From Pseudomonas wayambapalatensis (lineage in GTDB: Bacteria; Pseudomonadota; Gammaproteobacteria; Pseudomonadales; Pseudomonadaceae): a stretch of 64,000 bases of DNA. Below the pieces are notes generated by a model. It made no database searches. It saw only the letters and a program-made list of their open reading frames with translations, and was not told the DNA's origin. The stretch lies in contig CP077096.1 in assembly GCA_014268975.2 (NCBI GenBank), positions 3,881,501 to 3,945,500 of the forward strand, written 5' to 3'. Shown here piece after piece: positions 1-8,187 of the stretch. The position numbers were made by a program, and so were the translations under genes. The first letter of the stretch is position 1. Every line of letters begins with the position of its first letter.

Positions 1-717
1 TACGGCGAGCACCAGGTGCTCAAGGGCGTATCGCTGCAGGCCCGCAAGGGCGACGTGATCAGTCTGATCGGCGCCAGTGGCTCGGGCAAGAGCACCTTCC
101 TGCGCTGCATCAACTTCCTCGAACAGCCCGATGCCGGCAGCATCACCCTCGATGGCCAGACCCTGCAGATCCGCCCCGGCACCCGCACGCCGCCACCTGC
201 GCAACTGCAGAACCTGCGCACGCGCCTGGCGATGGTGTTTCAGCATTTCAACCTGTGGAGCCACCTGACCGTGCTGGAAAACATTTGCCTGGCACCGCGC
301 AAGGTGCTGGGCATCAGTGCCGCCGAAGCCCAGGCACGGGCTCGCACCTACCTGGACAAGGTCGGCCTGCCCGCGCGCGCCGCCGAGCAGTACCCTGCCT
401 TCCTCTCCGGCGGCCAGCAGCAGCGGGTGGCGATCGCCCGCGCACTGGCCATGGAACCGGAGATCATCCTGTTCGACGAACCGACCTCGGCGCTCGACCC
501 CGAGCTGGTCGGCGAGGTGCTCAAGGTCATACAGACGCTCGCCGAGGAAGGACGTACCATGCTCATGGTCACCCACGAGATGGGCTTTGCCCGTCAGGTG
601 TCCAGCCAGGTGCTGTTCCTGCACCAGGGACTGGTGGAGGAACACGGCAGTGCCGACATCCTCGACCACCCGCAGAGCCCACGCCTGCAACAGTTTCTCT
701 CAAACCGTTTGAAGTGA
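1..717 (+). CDS. Amino-acid-type ABC transporter ATP-binding protein (5' end outside window)
   Basis: Cytoplasmic ATPase subunit of an import ABC transporter, closest in style to the HisP/GlnQ polar amino acid group. The reading frame is open from base 1, so the start codon lies upstream of the window and 238 residues are visible. Walker A is GASGSGKST (visible residues 24-32), followed by a Q-loop with FQHFNLW, the signature LSGGQQQR, Walker B IILFDEP and the switch His in MVTHEMGF. The insertion after the Q-loop (LAPRKVLGIS) is typical of HisP-like proteins. The permease and binding-protein genes are presumably upstream. The Lrp-family gene starts 11 bases after the stop, suggesting co-transcription. 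The substrate cannot be read from the sequence. Confidence 0.93.
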   Translation, partial: YGEHQVLKGVSLQARKGDVISLIGASGSGKSTFLRCINFLEQPDAGSITLDGQTLQIRPGTRTPPPAQLQNLRTRLAMVFQHFNLWSHLTVLENICLAPRKVLGISAAEAQARARTYLDKVGLPARAAEQYPAFLSGGQQQRVAIARALAMEPEIILFDEPTSALDPELVGEVLKVIQTLAEEGRTMLMVTHEMGFARQVSSQVLFLHQGLVEEHGSADILDHPQSPRLQQFLSNRLK

Positions 718-728
718 AGTCACGCCGT

Positions 729-1223
729 ATGGATAGCAAGGCCACCCGTTCCCCTGCCAACCCGCCGCTGGACCGCATCGATGAAGCGATCATCGATGTG
801 CTGCGCCACCACGGCAGGATCACCTACGAGAAGCTCTCGACCCTCGTGCACCTGACGCCCAGGCCTTGCCTTGAGCGGGTGCGCAAGCTGGAGCGACGAG
901 GTGTGATCCGCGGCTACGGTGCGATCATCGACCTGCAGCAGGTGTCGCCCGGCCTGTCGCTGTTGGTGCTGGTGGCCTTGTCCAACCAGAGCGGGCGTTC
1001 CGCCCAGCGTGCCTTCGAGGCCACCGTGCGGGCCTGCCCGCAGGTCTTTGAATGCCAGCTGATCAGCGGCCATTTCGACTACAGCCTGCGCATGCGCTGC
1101 CGCGACATGGAGCACTACCGGGTGCTGACCGAGGCCTGGATGAACGACGACGAACTGCACATCGACAAGCTGGTCGCCCACCCGGAGCTGGCGGCGGTCA
1201 AGAGCCTCGCACCACACGCCTGA
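729..1223 (+). CDS. Lrp/AsnC family transcriptional regulator
   Basis: DNA-binding regulator of 164 residues, the usual length for Lrp/AsnC proteins. The N-terminal winged helix-turn-helix covers about residues 13-60 (LDRIDEAIIDVLRHHGRI, then the recognition stretch PRPCLERVRKLERRG). The C-terminal RAM ligand-binding and oligomerization domain follows (LSLLVLVALSNQ, ECQLISGHFDYSLRMRC). The start chosen is the ATG just after the ABC gene; the frame is open further upstream but only across the ABC gene. These proteins usually bind amino acids and form octamers. The position right behind an amino-acid-type ABC ATPase suggests it controls that transporter, which is inference. Confidence 0.93.
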   Translation: MDSKATRSPANPPLDRIDEAIIDVLRHHGRITYEKLSTLVHLTPRPCLERVRKLERRGVIRGYGAIIDLQQVSPGLSLLVLVALSNQSGRSAQRAFEATVRACPQVFECQLISGHFDYSLRMRCRDMEHYRVLTEAWMNDDELHIDKLVAHPELAAVKSLAPHA

Positions 1224-1332
1224 AACATCCTTGGGGGCCGCCTGGCGCCCCCTTCACCTCACCCACCCGCGCTTCACACCCCTTCCCTGCGCTAACCGGC
1301 ACACCAGAGCCTCCGAGTTCGACTGATCGCCA

Positions 1333-1350
1333 ACTGGTCAGACCGGTAAG
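1333..1350. promoter_or_regulatory. Putative GntR/FadR-type operator 1 upstream of dctA-like gene
   Basis: ACTGGTCAGACCGGTAAG contains the dyad GGTC-A-GACC. It resembles the TGGTnnnACC operators bound by FadR-subfamily GntR regulators such as LldR and PdhR. A second copy matching at 16 of 18 positions lies 67 bases downstream. The likely binder is the FadR-type regulator encoded after the symporter gene; this is inferred. Confidence 0.5.
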
Positions 1351-1361
1351 TCCAAAAAGCC

Positions 1362-1390
1362 TTGCCAAGCGCTGAAATTCGCGCTTACAT
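1362..1390 (+). promoter_or_regulatory. Candidate sigma-70 promoter of dctA-like gene
   Basis: TTGCCA (1362-1367), a 17-base spacer and TTACAT (1385-1390) form a moderate -35/-10 pair. It lies between the two operator-like repeats, where a bound repressor could block or loop it. An inverted repeat AAGCGC/GCGCTT falls in the spacer. Assigned by eye only. Confidence 0.35.
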
Positions 1391-1399
1391 TTACCCCGC

Positions 1400-1417
1400 A
1401 CTGGACAAACCGGTAAG
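1400..1417. promoter_or_regulatory. Putative GntR/FadR-type operator 2
   Basis: ACTGGACAAACCGGTAAG is a direct repeat of the site at 1333-1350, differing at two positions. It lies just downstream of the candidate -10 element, a typical repressor position. Confidence 0.5.
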
Positions 1418-1502
1418 ACCACAATAATTAAGTCCTGCGCTCTTTCGCCCGCCAGCCCCTGGCGTGCATCGAAGCAGGGACACCGAATCAGAGATCCCTC
1501 CC

Positions 1503-2813
1503 ATGCTCAAATGGTGCTCGCGTTCGATCTTCCTCCAAGTTGTCCTGGGCCTTGCCCTGGGCGTTATCTGCGGTCTCAGCTTTCCTGAAGTATCCCTGCA
1601 GCTCAAACCCCTCGGTGACGGCTTCATCAAGCTGATCAAGATGCTCATCGGCATCATCGTGTTCTGCGTGGTGGTCAGTGGCATCTCCGGCGCGGGCGAC
1701 CTGAAGAAGGTCGGGCGCATTGGCCTGAAGTCGGTGATCTACTTCGAAATCCTCACCACCATCGCCCTGATCATCGGCCTGGTGCTGGCCTTCTCTACCG
1801 GCATCGGCCAAGGTGCCAACATCCACCTCGACCAGCTCTCCAGCGCCGACGCCGGTGCCCTGGCCGATCGCGGTGCGCACATCCACGGCGCCACGGCGTT
1901 CTTCATGGATCTGATCCCGACCTCGGTGATCGGTGCCTTCGCCGACAACAACATCCTCCAGGTCCTGCTGTTCGCCGTGCTGTTCGGCAGTGCGCTGAAC
2001 CTGGTCGGCGAGTCGGCCTCGGGCATCTCGCGCCTGATCAACGAACTGAGCCATGTGATCTTCCGCATCATGGGCATGATCGTGCGCCTGGCGCCGATCG
2101 GCGTGTTCGGCGCCATCGCCTTCACCACCAGCAAGTACGGCCTGGAGTCGCTGCAGCACCTGGGCGGGCTGGTGGCGCTGTTCTACATCACCTGTGCAGG
2201 CTTCGTGCTGCTGATCCTGGGCACGGTGATGCGGGTGTCGGGGCTGAAGTTGATCCCGTTCATCAAGTACCTGCGCGAGGAACTGACCATCGTCCTCGGC
2301 ACCGCCTCCTCCGACGCCGTACTGCCACAGGTGATGCGCAAGCTCGAACACCTGGGGATCGGCAGTTCCACCGTGGGGCTGGTGATTCCGACCGGCTATT
2401 CGTTCAACCTGGACGGTTTCTCGATCTACCTCACCCTGGCCATCGTGTTCATCGCCAACGCCACCGGCACGCCACTGGCCATGACCGACCTGCTGACCAT
2501 CCTGCTGGTGTCGCTGGTCACCTCCAAGGGCGCCCACGGCATCCCGGGCTCGGCGCTGGTGATCCTGGCCGCCACCCTGACCGCGGTTCCGGCGATCCCG
2601 GTGGTCGGCCTGGTGCTGGTGCTGGCCGTGGACTGGTTCATGGGCATCGGCCGGGCACTGACCAACCTGATCGGCAACTGTGTCGCCACCGTGGCCATCG
2701 CCCGCTGGGAGAAGGATATCGACATGGAGCGCGCCAACAACGTCCTGGCCGGCAAGCCTGGCTTCGAACCGGTAGCGCGCAAGCAGGGCCAGGCCCATCA
2801 GCAGGAATTCTGA
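1503..2813 (+). CDS. dctA: DctA-type dicarboxylate/amino acid:cation symporter
   Basis: Inner-membrane secondary transporter of the DAACS (sodium or proton:dicarboxylate/amino acid) family, 436 residues. The N-terminus SIFLQVVLGLALGVICG, the loop FIKLIKMLIGIIVFCVVVSG, the SS-containing re-entrant loop LGTASSDAVLPQVM and the motif GYSFNLDG are characteristic of DctA, which takes up succinate, fumarate, malate and sometimes orotate. The ATG at 1503 gives the standard N-terminus; a GTG 39 bases upstream would add an atypical tail. Two GntR-family regulators follow on the same strand, and two repeated operator-like sites sit in the promoter, so expression is probably substrate-controlled. Many pseudomonads carry several DctA paralogues, so the exact substrate is uncertain. 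Confidence 0.9.
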   Translation: MLKWCSRSIFLQVVLGLALGVICGLSFPEVSLQLKPLGDGFIKLIKMLIGIIVFCVVVSGISGAGDLKKVGRIGLKSVIYFEILTTIALIIGLVLAFSTGIGQGANIHLDQLSSADAGALADRGAHIHGATAFFMDLIPTSVIGAFADNNILQVLLFAVLFGSALNLVGESASGISRLINELSHVIFRIMGMIVRLAPIGVFGAIAFTTSKYGLESLQHLGGLVALFYITCAGFVLLILGTVMRVSGLKLIPFIKYLREELTIVLGTASSDAVLPQVMRKLEHLGIGSSTVGLVIPTGYSFNLDGFSIYLTLAIVFIANATGTPLAMTDLLTILLVSLVTSKGAHGIPGSALVILAATLTAVPAIPVVGLVLVLAVDWFMGIGRALTNLIGNCVATVAIARWEKDIDMERANNVLAGKPGFEPVARKQGQAHQQEF

Positions 2814-2883
2814 CCGTGCCAGGGCCGACGTTCAGCGCCGGCCCACAGGCGACAAGACTCAGGTTTCAATCAGGGAGCGAACC

Positions 2884-3591
2884 GTGATCAGCTCATCGAC
2901 CGTCGTCAACTCCGTGGTGGAAAAGCTGCGCAAGGCCCTGGCCCGCGGTCAGTGGCGCAGCGGCGAAATGCTGCCCGGCCAGCGCGAGCTGGCCGAACAA
3001 CTGGGCATCAGCCGCCCCAGCCTGCGCGAAGCGGTGATCGTTCTGGAAACCCTCGGGCTGGTACGTTCGATGCCCGGCAAAGGTGTGCTGGTGCTGGAGG
3101 CCGACGCCGCCCTGACACCAGGCACCGAGGGTGTCGGCGCCGCCAGCCTGGCCGATGTGCTGGAGCTGCGCTACACCCTCGAGCCCTTCATCGCCGGGCT
3201 GGTCGCGCAATCGGCGGGCAAGCAGGACATCGGCCAGTTGCGCCTGACCCTGGTGGACCTGCGCGAAGCCGTTGACGCCAGCGACAGCGAGGCAGGCGTG
3301 GCCGCCTACATCGCCTTCCACGAAGCGCTGTTCGCGCTGACCACCAACCCGATCTTCCAGAGCGTGGTGCAGCAGACCAGCAACGCGCTCAAGCAGAGCG
3401 CGGCGATGCTGCGCGACTCCCCCGAACACCTGGCCGCACGGCTCGAAGAGAACGAGGCCGTGGTGCGCGCCATCCGTGCACGCAACAGCGCCCAGGCCAG
3501 CGCCCAGATGCGCCGGCACATCCTCGCCGAAGGCCAGCGCATGGGCATCGAACTGAACATCCCGGACGACCAACCGGACCCGCATCTTTGA
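2884..3591 (+). CDS. FadR-subfamily GntR transcriptional regulator
   Basis: Regulator of 235 residues. The N-terminal GntR winged helix covers about residues 1-70 (LRKALARGQWRSGEMLPGQRELAEQ as LR...G...G..LP..R.LAE, then GISRPSLREAVIVLETLGLV). A C-terminal all-alpha FCD domain follows, with metal or effector ligands expected in FHEALFALTTNP and the later MRRHI helix. GTG is the start, preceded by GGGAG at a suitable distance. It lies 70 bases after the symporter and 16 bases before a second GntR gene, so all three probably form one unit. It is the best candidate for binding the two operator-like repeats upstream of the symporter, by analogy with LldR-type regulators. Confidence 0.9.
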   Translation: MISSSTVVNSVVEKLRKALARGQWRSGEMLPGQRELAEQLGISRPSLREAVIVLETLGLVRSMPGKGVLVLEADAALTPGTEGVGAASLADVLELRYTLEPFIAGLVAQSAGKQDIGQLRLTLVDLREAVDASDSEAGVAAYIAFHEALFALTTNPIFQSVVQQTSNALKQSAAMLRDSPEHLAARLEENEAVVRAIRARNSAQASAQMRRHILAEGQRMGIELNIPDDQPDPHL

Positions 3592-3607
3592 CGTCAGGAG
3601 AGCGACC

Positions 3608-4303
3608 ATGACCGCCTTCGCCCACGCCGACCCGCGCCTGCCCCAGCTGATCAAGACCGGCGAAGGCCGCCTGGGCGCCGAACAGATCTACCCACGCCTG
3701 TTCGACGCCATCCTCGAACAGCGCCTGCCCCCTGGCAGCGCCCTGCCCGAGCAGGCGCTGGGCAATGCTTTCGGCGTCAGCCGCACCGTGATCCGCCGGG
3801 TGCTCGGGCGTCTGGCCGACCAGCAGGTGGTGGTGCAGCGCCCCAGCCACACCGCACACCTGGCCGCACCCGATCCACAGCAGGCGCGCCAGGTGCTCAG
3901 TGCCCGGCGCCTGGCCGAAACCACGCTGATCGGCCTGGCCGCCCAGCGCGCGCGCCCGGGGCAGATCCGTCAACTGCGCCAATTGGTGGAGCGCGAACGC
4001 CTGCACTACGAGCGTGGCGAGCGCTGCACGGCCATCCGCCTGGGCGGCGAATTCCACCTCAAGCTTGCGCAGATGGCCAACAACGCGCCGCTGGCGCGCT
4101 TTCTCAACGGCCTGGTGCCGATGACCTCGCTGATCATCGCCCGCTACGAGTCGCCCTGCTGCGAGCACTGCGCCTGGGAAGAGCACGCGGCAATCATCGA
4201 CGCGGTGGAAGACGGCGACAGCACCGCGGCGCTTGAGCTGATGCACCAGCACCTGGACCGCCTCGAAGCCAAGCTCGACCTCGATCAGAGCGTGCGCGCG
4301 TAA
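3608..4303 (+). CDS. GntR family transcriptional regulator, FCD domain
   Basis: Second GntR/FCD regulator, 231 residues. The N-terminal winged helix is visible in the stretch around residues 25-75 (ILEQRLPPGSALPEQAL, FGVSRTVIRRVLGRLADQ). The C-terminal FCD domain includes EFHLKLAQMANN, and the final helix ends with HLDRLEAKLDLD. A good ribosome site (CAGGAG) precedes the ATG. It is closely spaced behind the FadR-type gene, and its last 19 bases overlap the convergent GlxA-type gene end to end. Members of this branch often govern purine, nitrogen or organic-acid catabolism; the target here is unknown. Confidence 0.88.
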   Translation: MTAFAHADPRLPQLIKTGEGRLGAEQIYPRLFDAILEQRLPPGSALPEQALGNAFGVSRTVIRRVLGRLADQQVVVQRPSHTAHLAAPDPQQARQVLSARRLAETTLIGLAAQRARPGQIRQLRQLVERERLHYERGERCTAIRLGGEFHLKLAQMANNAPLARFLNGLVPMTSLIIARYESPCCEHCAWEEHAAIIDAVEDGDSTAALELMHQHLDRLEAKLDLDQSVRA

Positions 4304-5250
4304 CGTTTGCGGTAGTCCGCCGGGGTAACTCCGACATGCCGCACGAAAGCGCGGCGCAGGGTGTCGACATTGGCGAAGCCACACAAGGCCGCCACCTGCT
4401 TGGGCGGCTCGCGTCCGCCCTCGAGGCGTTCGCGCGCGGCATTGACCCGTGCCAGTTCCACCCAGGCCGCAGGGGTCATGCCGACATCGGCCTGGAACAG
4501 CCGGGCGAAGTGCCGCGGGCTGAGGCCCGCCCGCTGCGCCAGGCTGGCGATGCTGTGATCCTCGGCCGGATTGGCCGCCACATAGCGCTGCAACCCCTGA
4601 AGCACCGAGCGACCGACCGGCGAAGAGCCACCCTGGCGACTGAACTGCAATTGCCCACCCGGACGCTTGAAGTACATCACCAACTGCCCTGCCACCTGCT
4701 TGGCGAGTTCTCGCCCCAGGTCTTCCTCCACCAGGCTCAACGCCAGGTCCAGCCCGGACGTCACACCCGCCGCAGTGCGCACCTTGCCGTCATGGACCTG
4801 GATCGCATCGGCCTCCACCTGCACCTCGGGATAGCGCTCGGCCAAGACCTCGGCGACCGCCCAGTGCGTGGTGATGCGTCGGCCATCGAGCAGGCCGGCA
4901 GCAGCCAGGGCGAAGGCCCCGGTGCAGACCGATCCGTAGCGCCGGCAACTGGCGGCACGCCCACGCAACCAGTCGAGGATGCCGCTGCGCAGGTGCTGGC
5001 TGGCCGCCTGTGGCGTACCGGCGATCAGCAGGGTGTCGATGGGCTCAATGGTGTCGCCGATCCAGCCATCGGGCAGCAGGCGCGCGCCGGACGAACTGAC
5101 CAGCGGGCCGGGCTCGCAGGCCAGCAGGCGCAGGCGATAGACCTCGCGACCGGCCTGGCGGTTGGCCTCGGCGAAGACATCGAGCGGGCCGCTGGCGTCG
5201 AGCAACTGGACACCGGGCATGGCCAGGATGGCGAGGGTCAGTGAGGGCAT
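4285..5250 (-). CDS. GlxA-type AraC regulator (DJ-1/PfpI domain plus HTH)
   Basis: Regulator of 321 residues. The N-terminal DJ-1/PfpI-like domain (about residues 1-185) shows AILAMPGVQLLDASGPLDVF and the elbow SVCTGAFALAAAGLLDG with a cysteine, followed by the TTHW motif typical of GlxA-type proteins. The C-terminal AraC domain has two helix-turn-helix units (SIASLAQRAGLSPRHFARLF and QVAALCGFANVDTLRRAF). I start it at the ATG at 5250, giving the canonical MPSLTLAILAMPG; the open frame upstream has no family resemblance. It is divergent from the HD-domain gene, 182 bases apart, which suggests it regulates that neighbour. Confidence 0.92.
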   Translation of the reverse strand: MPSLTLAILAMPGVQLLDASGPLDVFAEANRQAGREVYRLRLLACEPGPLVSSSGARLLPDGWIGDTIEPIDTLLIAGTPQAASQHLRSGILDWLRGRAASCRRYGSVCTGAFALAAAGLLDGRRITTHWAVAEVLAERYPEVQVEADAIQVHDGKVRTAAGVTSGLDLALSLVEEDLGRELAKQVAGQLVMYFKRPGGQLQFSRQGGSSPVGRSVLQGLQRYVAANPAEDHSIASLAQRAGLSPRHFARLFQADVGMTPAAWVELARVNAARERLEGGREPPKQVAALCGFANVDTLRRAFVRHVGVTPADYRKRYARTL

Positions 5251-5432
5251 CTGGAGATCCTGTAGGAGCGCGAAAAGGCTGACAGCAACAGCATAAGACC
5301 CCAGCCAGCCCACCGCGCAGGCCATGTCCGTCGCAAACCGACAATGGCAGGATCTGGCGCATAACGTCAATTGAGGACATACCCCCTCACCGCCACACTG
5401 ACTCCACCACCAACCCCCCCAAGGAGTCACCC

Positions 5433-6074
5433 ATGTCCACCTCCATCGCCGGTATCCAGGTACCCGACAGCGCCATGGCCCGCGAGATCACCGAACTGGT
5501 CCGCGACACCGCCTCGCCATTGCTGTTCCACCATTCCAGCCGGGTGTTCTACTTCGCCGCCCTGGCCGGCAAGCGCCTGGGCCTGAAGTTCGACAGTGAA
5601 CTGCTGTACTGCGGCTGCATGTTCCACGACATGGGTCTGACCCATCAGCACAGCAGCGACTGCTGCCGCTTCGAGGTCGACGGCGCCAACGCCGCCCGCG
5701 ACTTCCTCAAGGGCCACGGCATCGCCGAACGCGACATCGAGCGGGTCTGGACCGCCATCGCCCTGCACACCACACCGGGTATTCCCGAGTTCATGCACCC
5801 GCTGATCGCGCTGGTTACCGCCGGCGTCGAAACCGACGTCCTTGGCCTGCACCATGAAGGGCTGAGCACCGCCGAGCGCGACGCCGTGGTCCAGGCCCAT
5901 CCCCGTGGCGAGCAGTTCAAGGAAGCGATCATCCAGGCCTTCTACGATGGCATCCGCCACAAGCCGCAGACCACCTTCGGCAACGTCAAGGGCGATGTCA
6001 TCGCCGACAAGGAACCGGGCTTCCATCCCGGCAACTTCTGCAGCGTGATCCGCCAGTCCTGCTGGCCAAGCTGA
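5433..6074 (+). CDS. HD-domain hydrolase of cyanamide-hydratase type
   Basis: Metal-dependent HD-fold protein of 213 residues. The motif order is HHSSRVFYFAALAG (first His pair, about residue 33), CMFHDMGL (HD pair, about residue 68) and a downstream His in AIALHTTPGIPEF. This layout matches the cyanamide-hydratase/DUF-type HD group rather than nucleotide phosphodiesterases. Ribosome site AAGGAG precedes the ATG. It is divergent from a GlxA-type AraC regulator. The true substrate is unknown; cyanamide or other small nitriles, or formamide-like compounds, are only analogies. Confidence 0.82.
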   Translation: MSTSIAGIQVPDSAMAREITELVRDTASPLLFHHSSRVFYFAALAGKRLGLKFDSELLYCGCMFHDMGLTHQHSSDCCRFEVDGANAARDFLKGHGIAERDIERVWTAIALHTTPGIPEFMHPLIALVTAGVETDVLGLHHEGLSTAERDAVVQAHPRGEQFKEAIIQAFYDGIRHKPQTTFGNVKGDVIADKEPGFHPGNFCSVIRQSCWPS

Positions 6075-6092
6075 GGCCTCGCTGGCCAAGGC

Positions 6093-6121
6093 TTGCCGGG
6101 CGCCTTACCATGCGCCCGGCA
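6093..6121. terminator. Hairpin after HD-domain gene
   Basis: GCCGGGCG and CGCCCGGC-like arms (GCCGGGCGCC ... GCGCCCGGC) form a GC-rich stem just after the HD gene. There is no T tract, so termination is uncertain, and the candidate upstream start of the next gene would fall within it, which supports the later start at 6143. Confidence 0.4.
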
Positions 6122-6142
6122 AATCACACGCCAGGAGGCCTT

Positions 6143-6586
6143 ATGCAACACACCATCGCGCCAGTCGGCGCAGAGCAGTTCGAGCGCCTGACCGAACTGT
6201 GGGAAGCGTCGGTGCGGGCGACGCACGATTTTCTTCCCGAAGGCTACATCGAACGCTTGCGCCCGCTAGTGCGCGACCAGTACCTGGGCTTCGTCCAACT
6301 GCGCGCCGAGTACGATCAACAGGGCCGGATCCGTGGCTTTGCCGGGGTACACGAGGGCAAGTTGGAGATGCTTTTCGTCGACCCGACCTACCGCGGCCAG
6401 GGCATCGGCAAGGCCCTGTTGGCCCAGGTCGTCGCCGAACTGGGCGTGCGCGAGGTCGATGTCAACGAACAGAACCCGCAGGCCGTGGGCTTCTACCTCA
6501 ACCAGGGCTTCGTCCAGACCGGACGCAGCGAAGTCGATGGGCAGGGCGATCCGTATCCGCTGCTGCATCTGAAACGCGAGGGCTGA
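6143..6586 (+). CDS. GNAT family N-acetyltransferase
   Basis: Acetyl-CoA-dependent acetyltransferase of 147 residues. The acetyl-CoA binding motif is visible as LFVDPTYRGQGIGKALL (R/QxxGxG/A form), followed by EVDVNEQNPQAVGFYLNQGF, the usual beta5-alpha4 region. I place the start at 6143 because AGGAGG lies at ideal distance; an in-frame ATG 33 bases upstream lacks this. The acceptor substrate is not evident. It stands between the HD hydrolase and a lipoprotein gene with no clear operon partner. Confidence 0.9.
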   Translation: MQHTIAPVGAEQFERLTELWEASVRATHDFLPEGYIERLRPLVRDQYLGFVQLRAEYDQQGRIRGFAGVHEGKLEMLFVDPTYRGQGIGKALLAQVVAELGVREVDVNEQNPQAVGFYLNQGFVQTGRSEVDGQGDPYPLLHLKREG

Positions 6587-6684
6587 ACATGGCTTTCGAA
6601 CTGCAAAAGGGGGCCGCTCTGCGGCCCTTCCCGCTTCTATAATCAGAAGACCTCATCCAGCCTCTACCCAGGGAGGCTACCAGC

Positions 6685-7701
6685 GTGAACCCGCGCATCC
6701 CCCTGTTGCTGCTGTGCCTGCTGCTGACCCTGGCTGGCTGCGCCGGCAAACGCTCCCCACCAGCCCCGCCCCCGGCCACGCTCACCCCCGCCCTCTGGCA
6801 ACAGATCGACCAGGACCTGATTGGCGCCTCGGTTGCCGCCACCGGCTCGGCCAGCGACTATGCCCGTCGCTCGATGAGGGTCTGGCGCGAAAAGGTGCAG
6901 CAACGTACCGAAAGCGACTTCATCCCCTGGTTCACCGGCTACTGGACCCAGCAATGGCTGACCCTCAAGGTTGCCTGGTTCAAGATGAACAGCGGCAACG
7001 GCAGCGACCCGCCCGAAAAACGTTTGGCGCTCTACCTGCAGGAGCAGTACCACGAGCGGGTGATCGAACCGGTCGCCGAGCAGATCAACCCCGAAGGCAT
7101 CCGCGACCGTGCCAGCGAGCTGTACCTGCAACTGTTCGCCCAGCAGTTGCCGACGATCATCCAGCGCTACAACGCCCCGCCTGATCAGGTCAGCCAACGC
7201 CTGAATCACCTTGCAGCCATCGCCCTGGGCCCACCTGCGGCCAGGGACGCGACGCTCTACCAACTGCTGCGCGCCCAGTCACTGGACCAGCAGCCCGCCT
7301 GGCAGGCGCTGCGCCAGCACCTGCACGACCAGGCCGCCAAGGCACCCGGGCAAACCGAGGTGGGGCTGTCGTCGGTGGCCACCCGGGCCAGCGAAAAACT
7401 CGGCGCCACCCTCGCCCCGCGCGGCATCGCCAGCGCGGTGGCGGCGGCAGTAGGCAAGGCCGCCGGGGCGATGATCTCGGTGGCGGTGGCCGGTTTCGGC
7501 ATGATGACCCACGACCGCGATCACCCACAGATGGTCGAGCAACTGCGAGTGATCCTCAACGTGGCGCTGAACGAGGAATGGCGCGAGCTCATGGAGAACC
7601 GCCAGAGTGGCGCCCTCTCGGGGGTGTACCACCTGTCGGGGGTGTACCACCTGTCGGGGCAGGTCGAGGATGGCCTGCTGTCGGGCGCAGGCCGGCCCTG
7701 A
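6685..7701 (+). CDS. Uncharacterised lipoprotein with C-terminal tandem duplication
   Basis: Predicted lipoprotein of 338 residues; I do not recognise the family. The N-terminus has a hydrophobic stretch and a lipobox LAGC with the cysteine at about residue 20, then a proline-rich linker (SPPAPPPAT). Most of the body is helical, with a hydrophobic Ala/Gly-rich segment at about residues 250-275 (GIASAVAAAVGKAAGAMISV) that may insert in a membrane. GTG start with GGGAGG upstream. Near the C-terminus an 18-base unit is repeated exactly twice, giving SGVYHL twice. Residue 21 onward lacks Asp at +2 (CAGK), so sorting to the outer membrane is likely. Confidence 0.75.
   Translation: MNPRIPLLLLCLLLTLAGCAGKRSPPAPPPATLTPALWQQIDQDLIGASVAATGSASDYARRSMRVWREKVQQRTESDFIPWFTGYWTQQWLTLKVAWFKMNSGNGSDPPEKRLALYLQEQYHERVIEPVAEQINPEGIRDRASELYLQLFAQQLPTIIQRYNAPPDQVSQRLNHLAAIALGPPAARDATLYQLLRAQSLDQQPAWQALRQHLHDQAAKAPGQTEVGLSSVATRASEKLGATLAPRGIASAVAAAVGKAAGAMISVAVAGFGMMTHDRDHPQMVEQLRVILNVALNEEWRELMENRQSGALSGVYHLSGVYHLSGQVEDGLLSGAGRP
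7618..7653 (+). repeat. Two exact tandem copies of an 18-base coding unit
   Basis: TCGGGGGTGTACCACCTG occurs twice back to back, in frame with the lipoprotein gene, encoding SGVYHL twice; TCGGGG of a third copy follows. Copy number could change by slippage without breaking the frame. Confidence 0.95.
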
Positions 7702-7705
7702 CGCC

Positions 7706-8134
7706 TCAGGCCACGGCCATGGCCGAGGTCGGCAGGCCGAAGATGCGGTCGAACGCCCAGTTGTAGACGAAGGTGTAGACCGGCACCAGCACGATGAACG
7801 CCAGGTCCACCACGAACGCCTCGACCAGGCTCATGTCCAGCCACCAGGCAATCAGCGGAATCAGGTACAGCACCAGCGTCAGTTGGAAGCCCACCGCGTG
7901 CGCCACACGCCGCGCCACGCTGCGACCGCGCTTGGCCTGGCGGCTTTCCCAGCGCTCGAACAGGCTGTTGTAGACCAGGTTCCAGAGCATGGCGATGGTG
8001 GTGATCATCACCGCCAGTGGCCCGGTGTGCGAGGCCGGGGTTTCGGACAGGTAGGCCAGGCCCAGCGTGGACATGCACAAGCCAATGAGTTCATAGAAGG
8101 TCACGTAGACCAGTTTGCGTTTGACGCCTTGCAC
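7706..8134 (-). CDS. PACE family multidrug efflux transporter
   Basis: Small inner-membrane transporter with four predicted helices, about 142 residues, of the proteobacterial antimicrobial compound efflux (PACE/AceI-like) family; it carries two tandem BTP domains. Visible marks are the first-helix motif KRKLVYVTFYELIG with the conserved glutamate, WNLVYNSLFERWE at the end of repeat 1, and YTFVYNWAFDRIFG, its copy in repeat 2. I start at the GTG at 8134, which gives the normal family N-terminus and has GAGGTC upstream; an ATG at 8182 would add 16 residues. Family members export biocides such as chlorhexidine or short diamines. It is divergent from a LysR regulator that may control it. Confidence 0.88.
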   Translation of the reverse strand: MQGVKRKLVYVTFYELIGLCMSTLGLAYLSETPASHTGPLAVMITTIAMLWNLVYNSLFERWESRQAKRGRSVARRVAHAVGFQLTLVLYLIPLIAWWLDMSLVEAFVVDLAFIVLVPVYTFVYNWAFDRIFGLPTSAMAVA

Positions 8135-8187
8135 CGTGACGACCTCGGGATACAGTGAATGAAGGCGCGGAGAATGAATCAATAATC

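Noticed and set aside
255..728. Long N-terminal extension of the Lrp gene through the ABC gene
   Set aside because: The extension reads through another real gene out of frame; Lrp proteins start near the ATG at 729.
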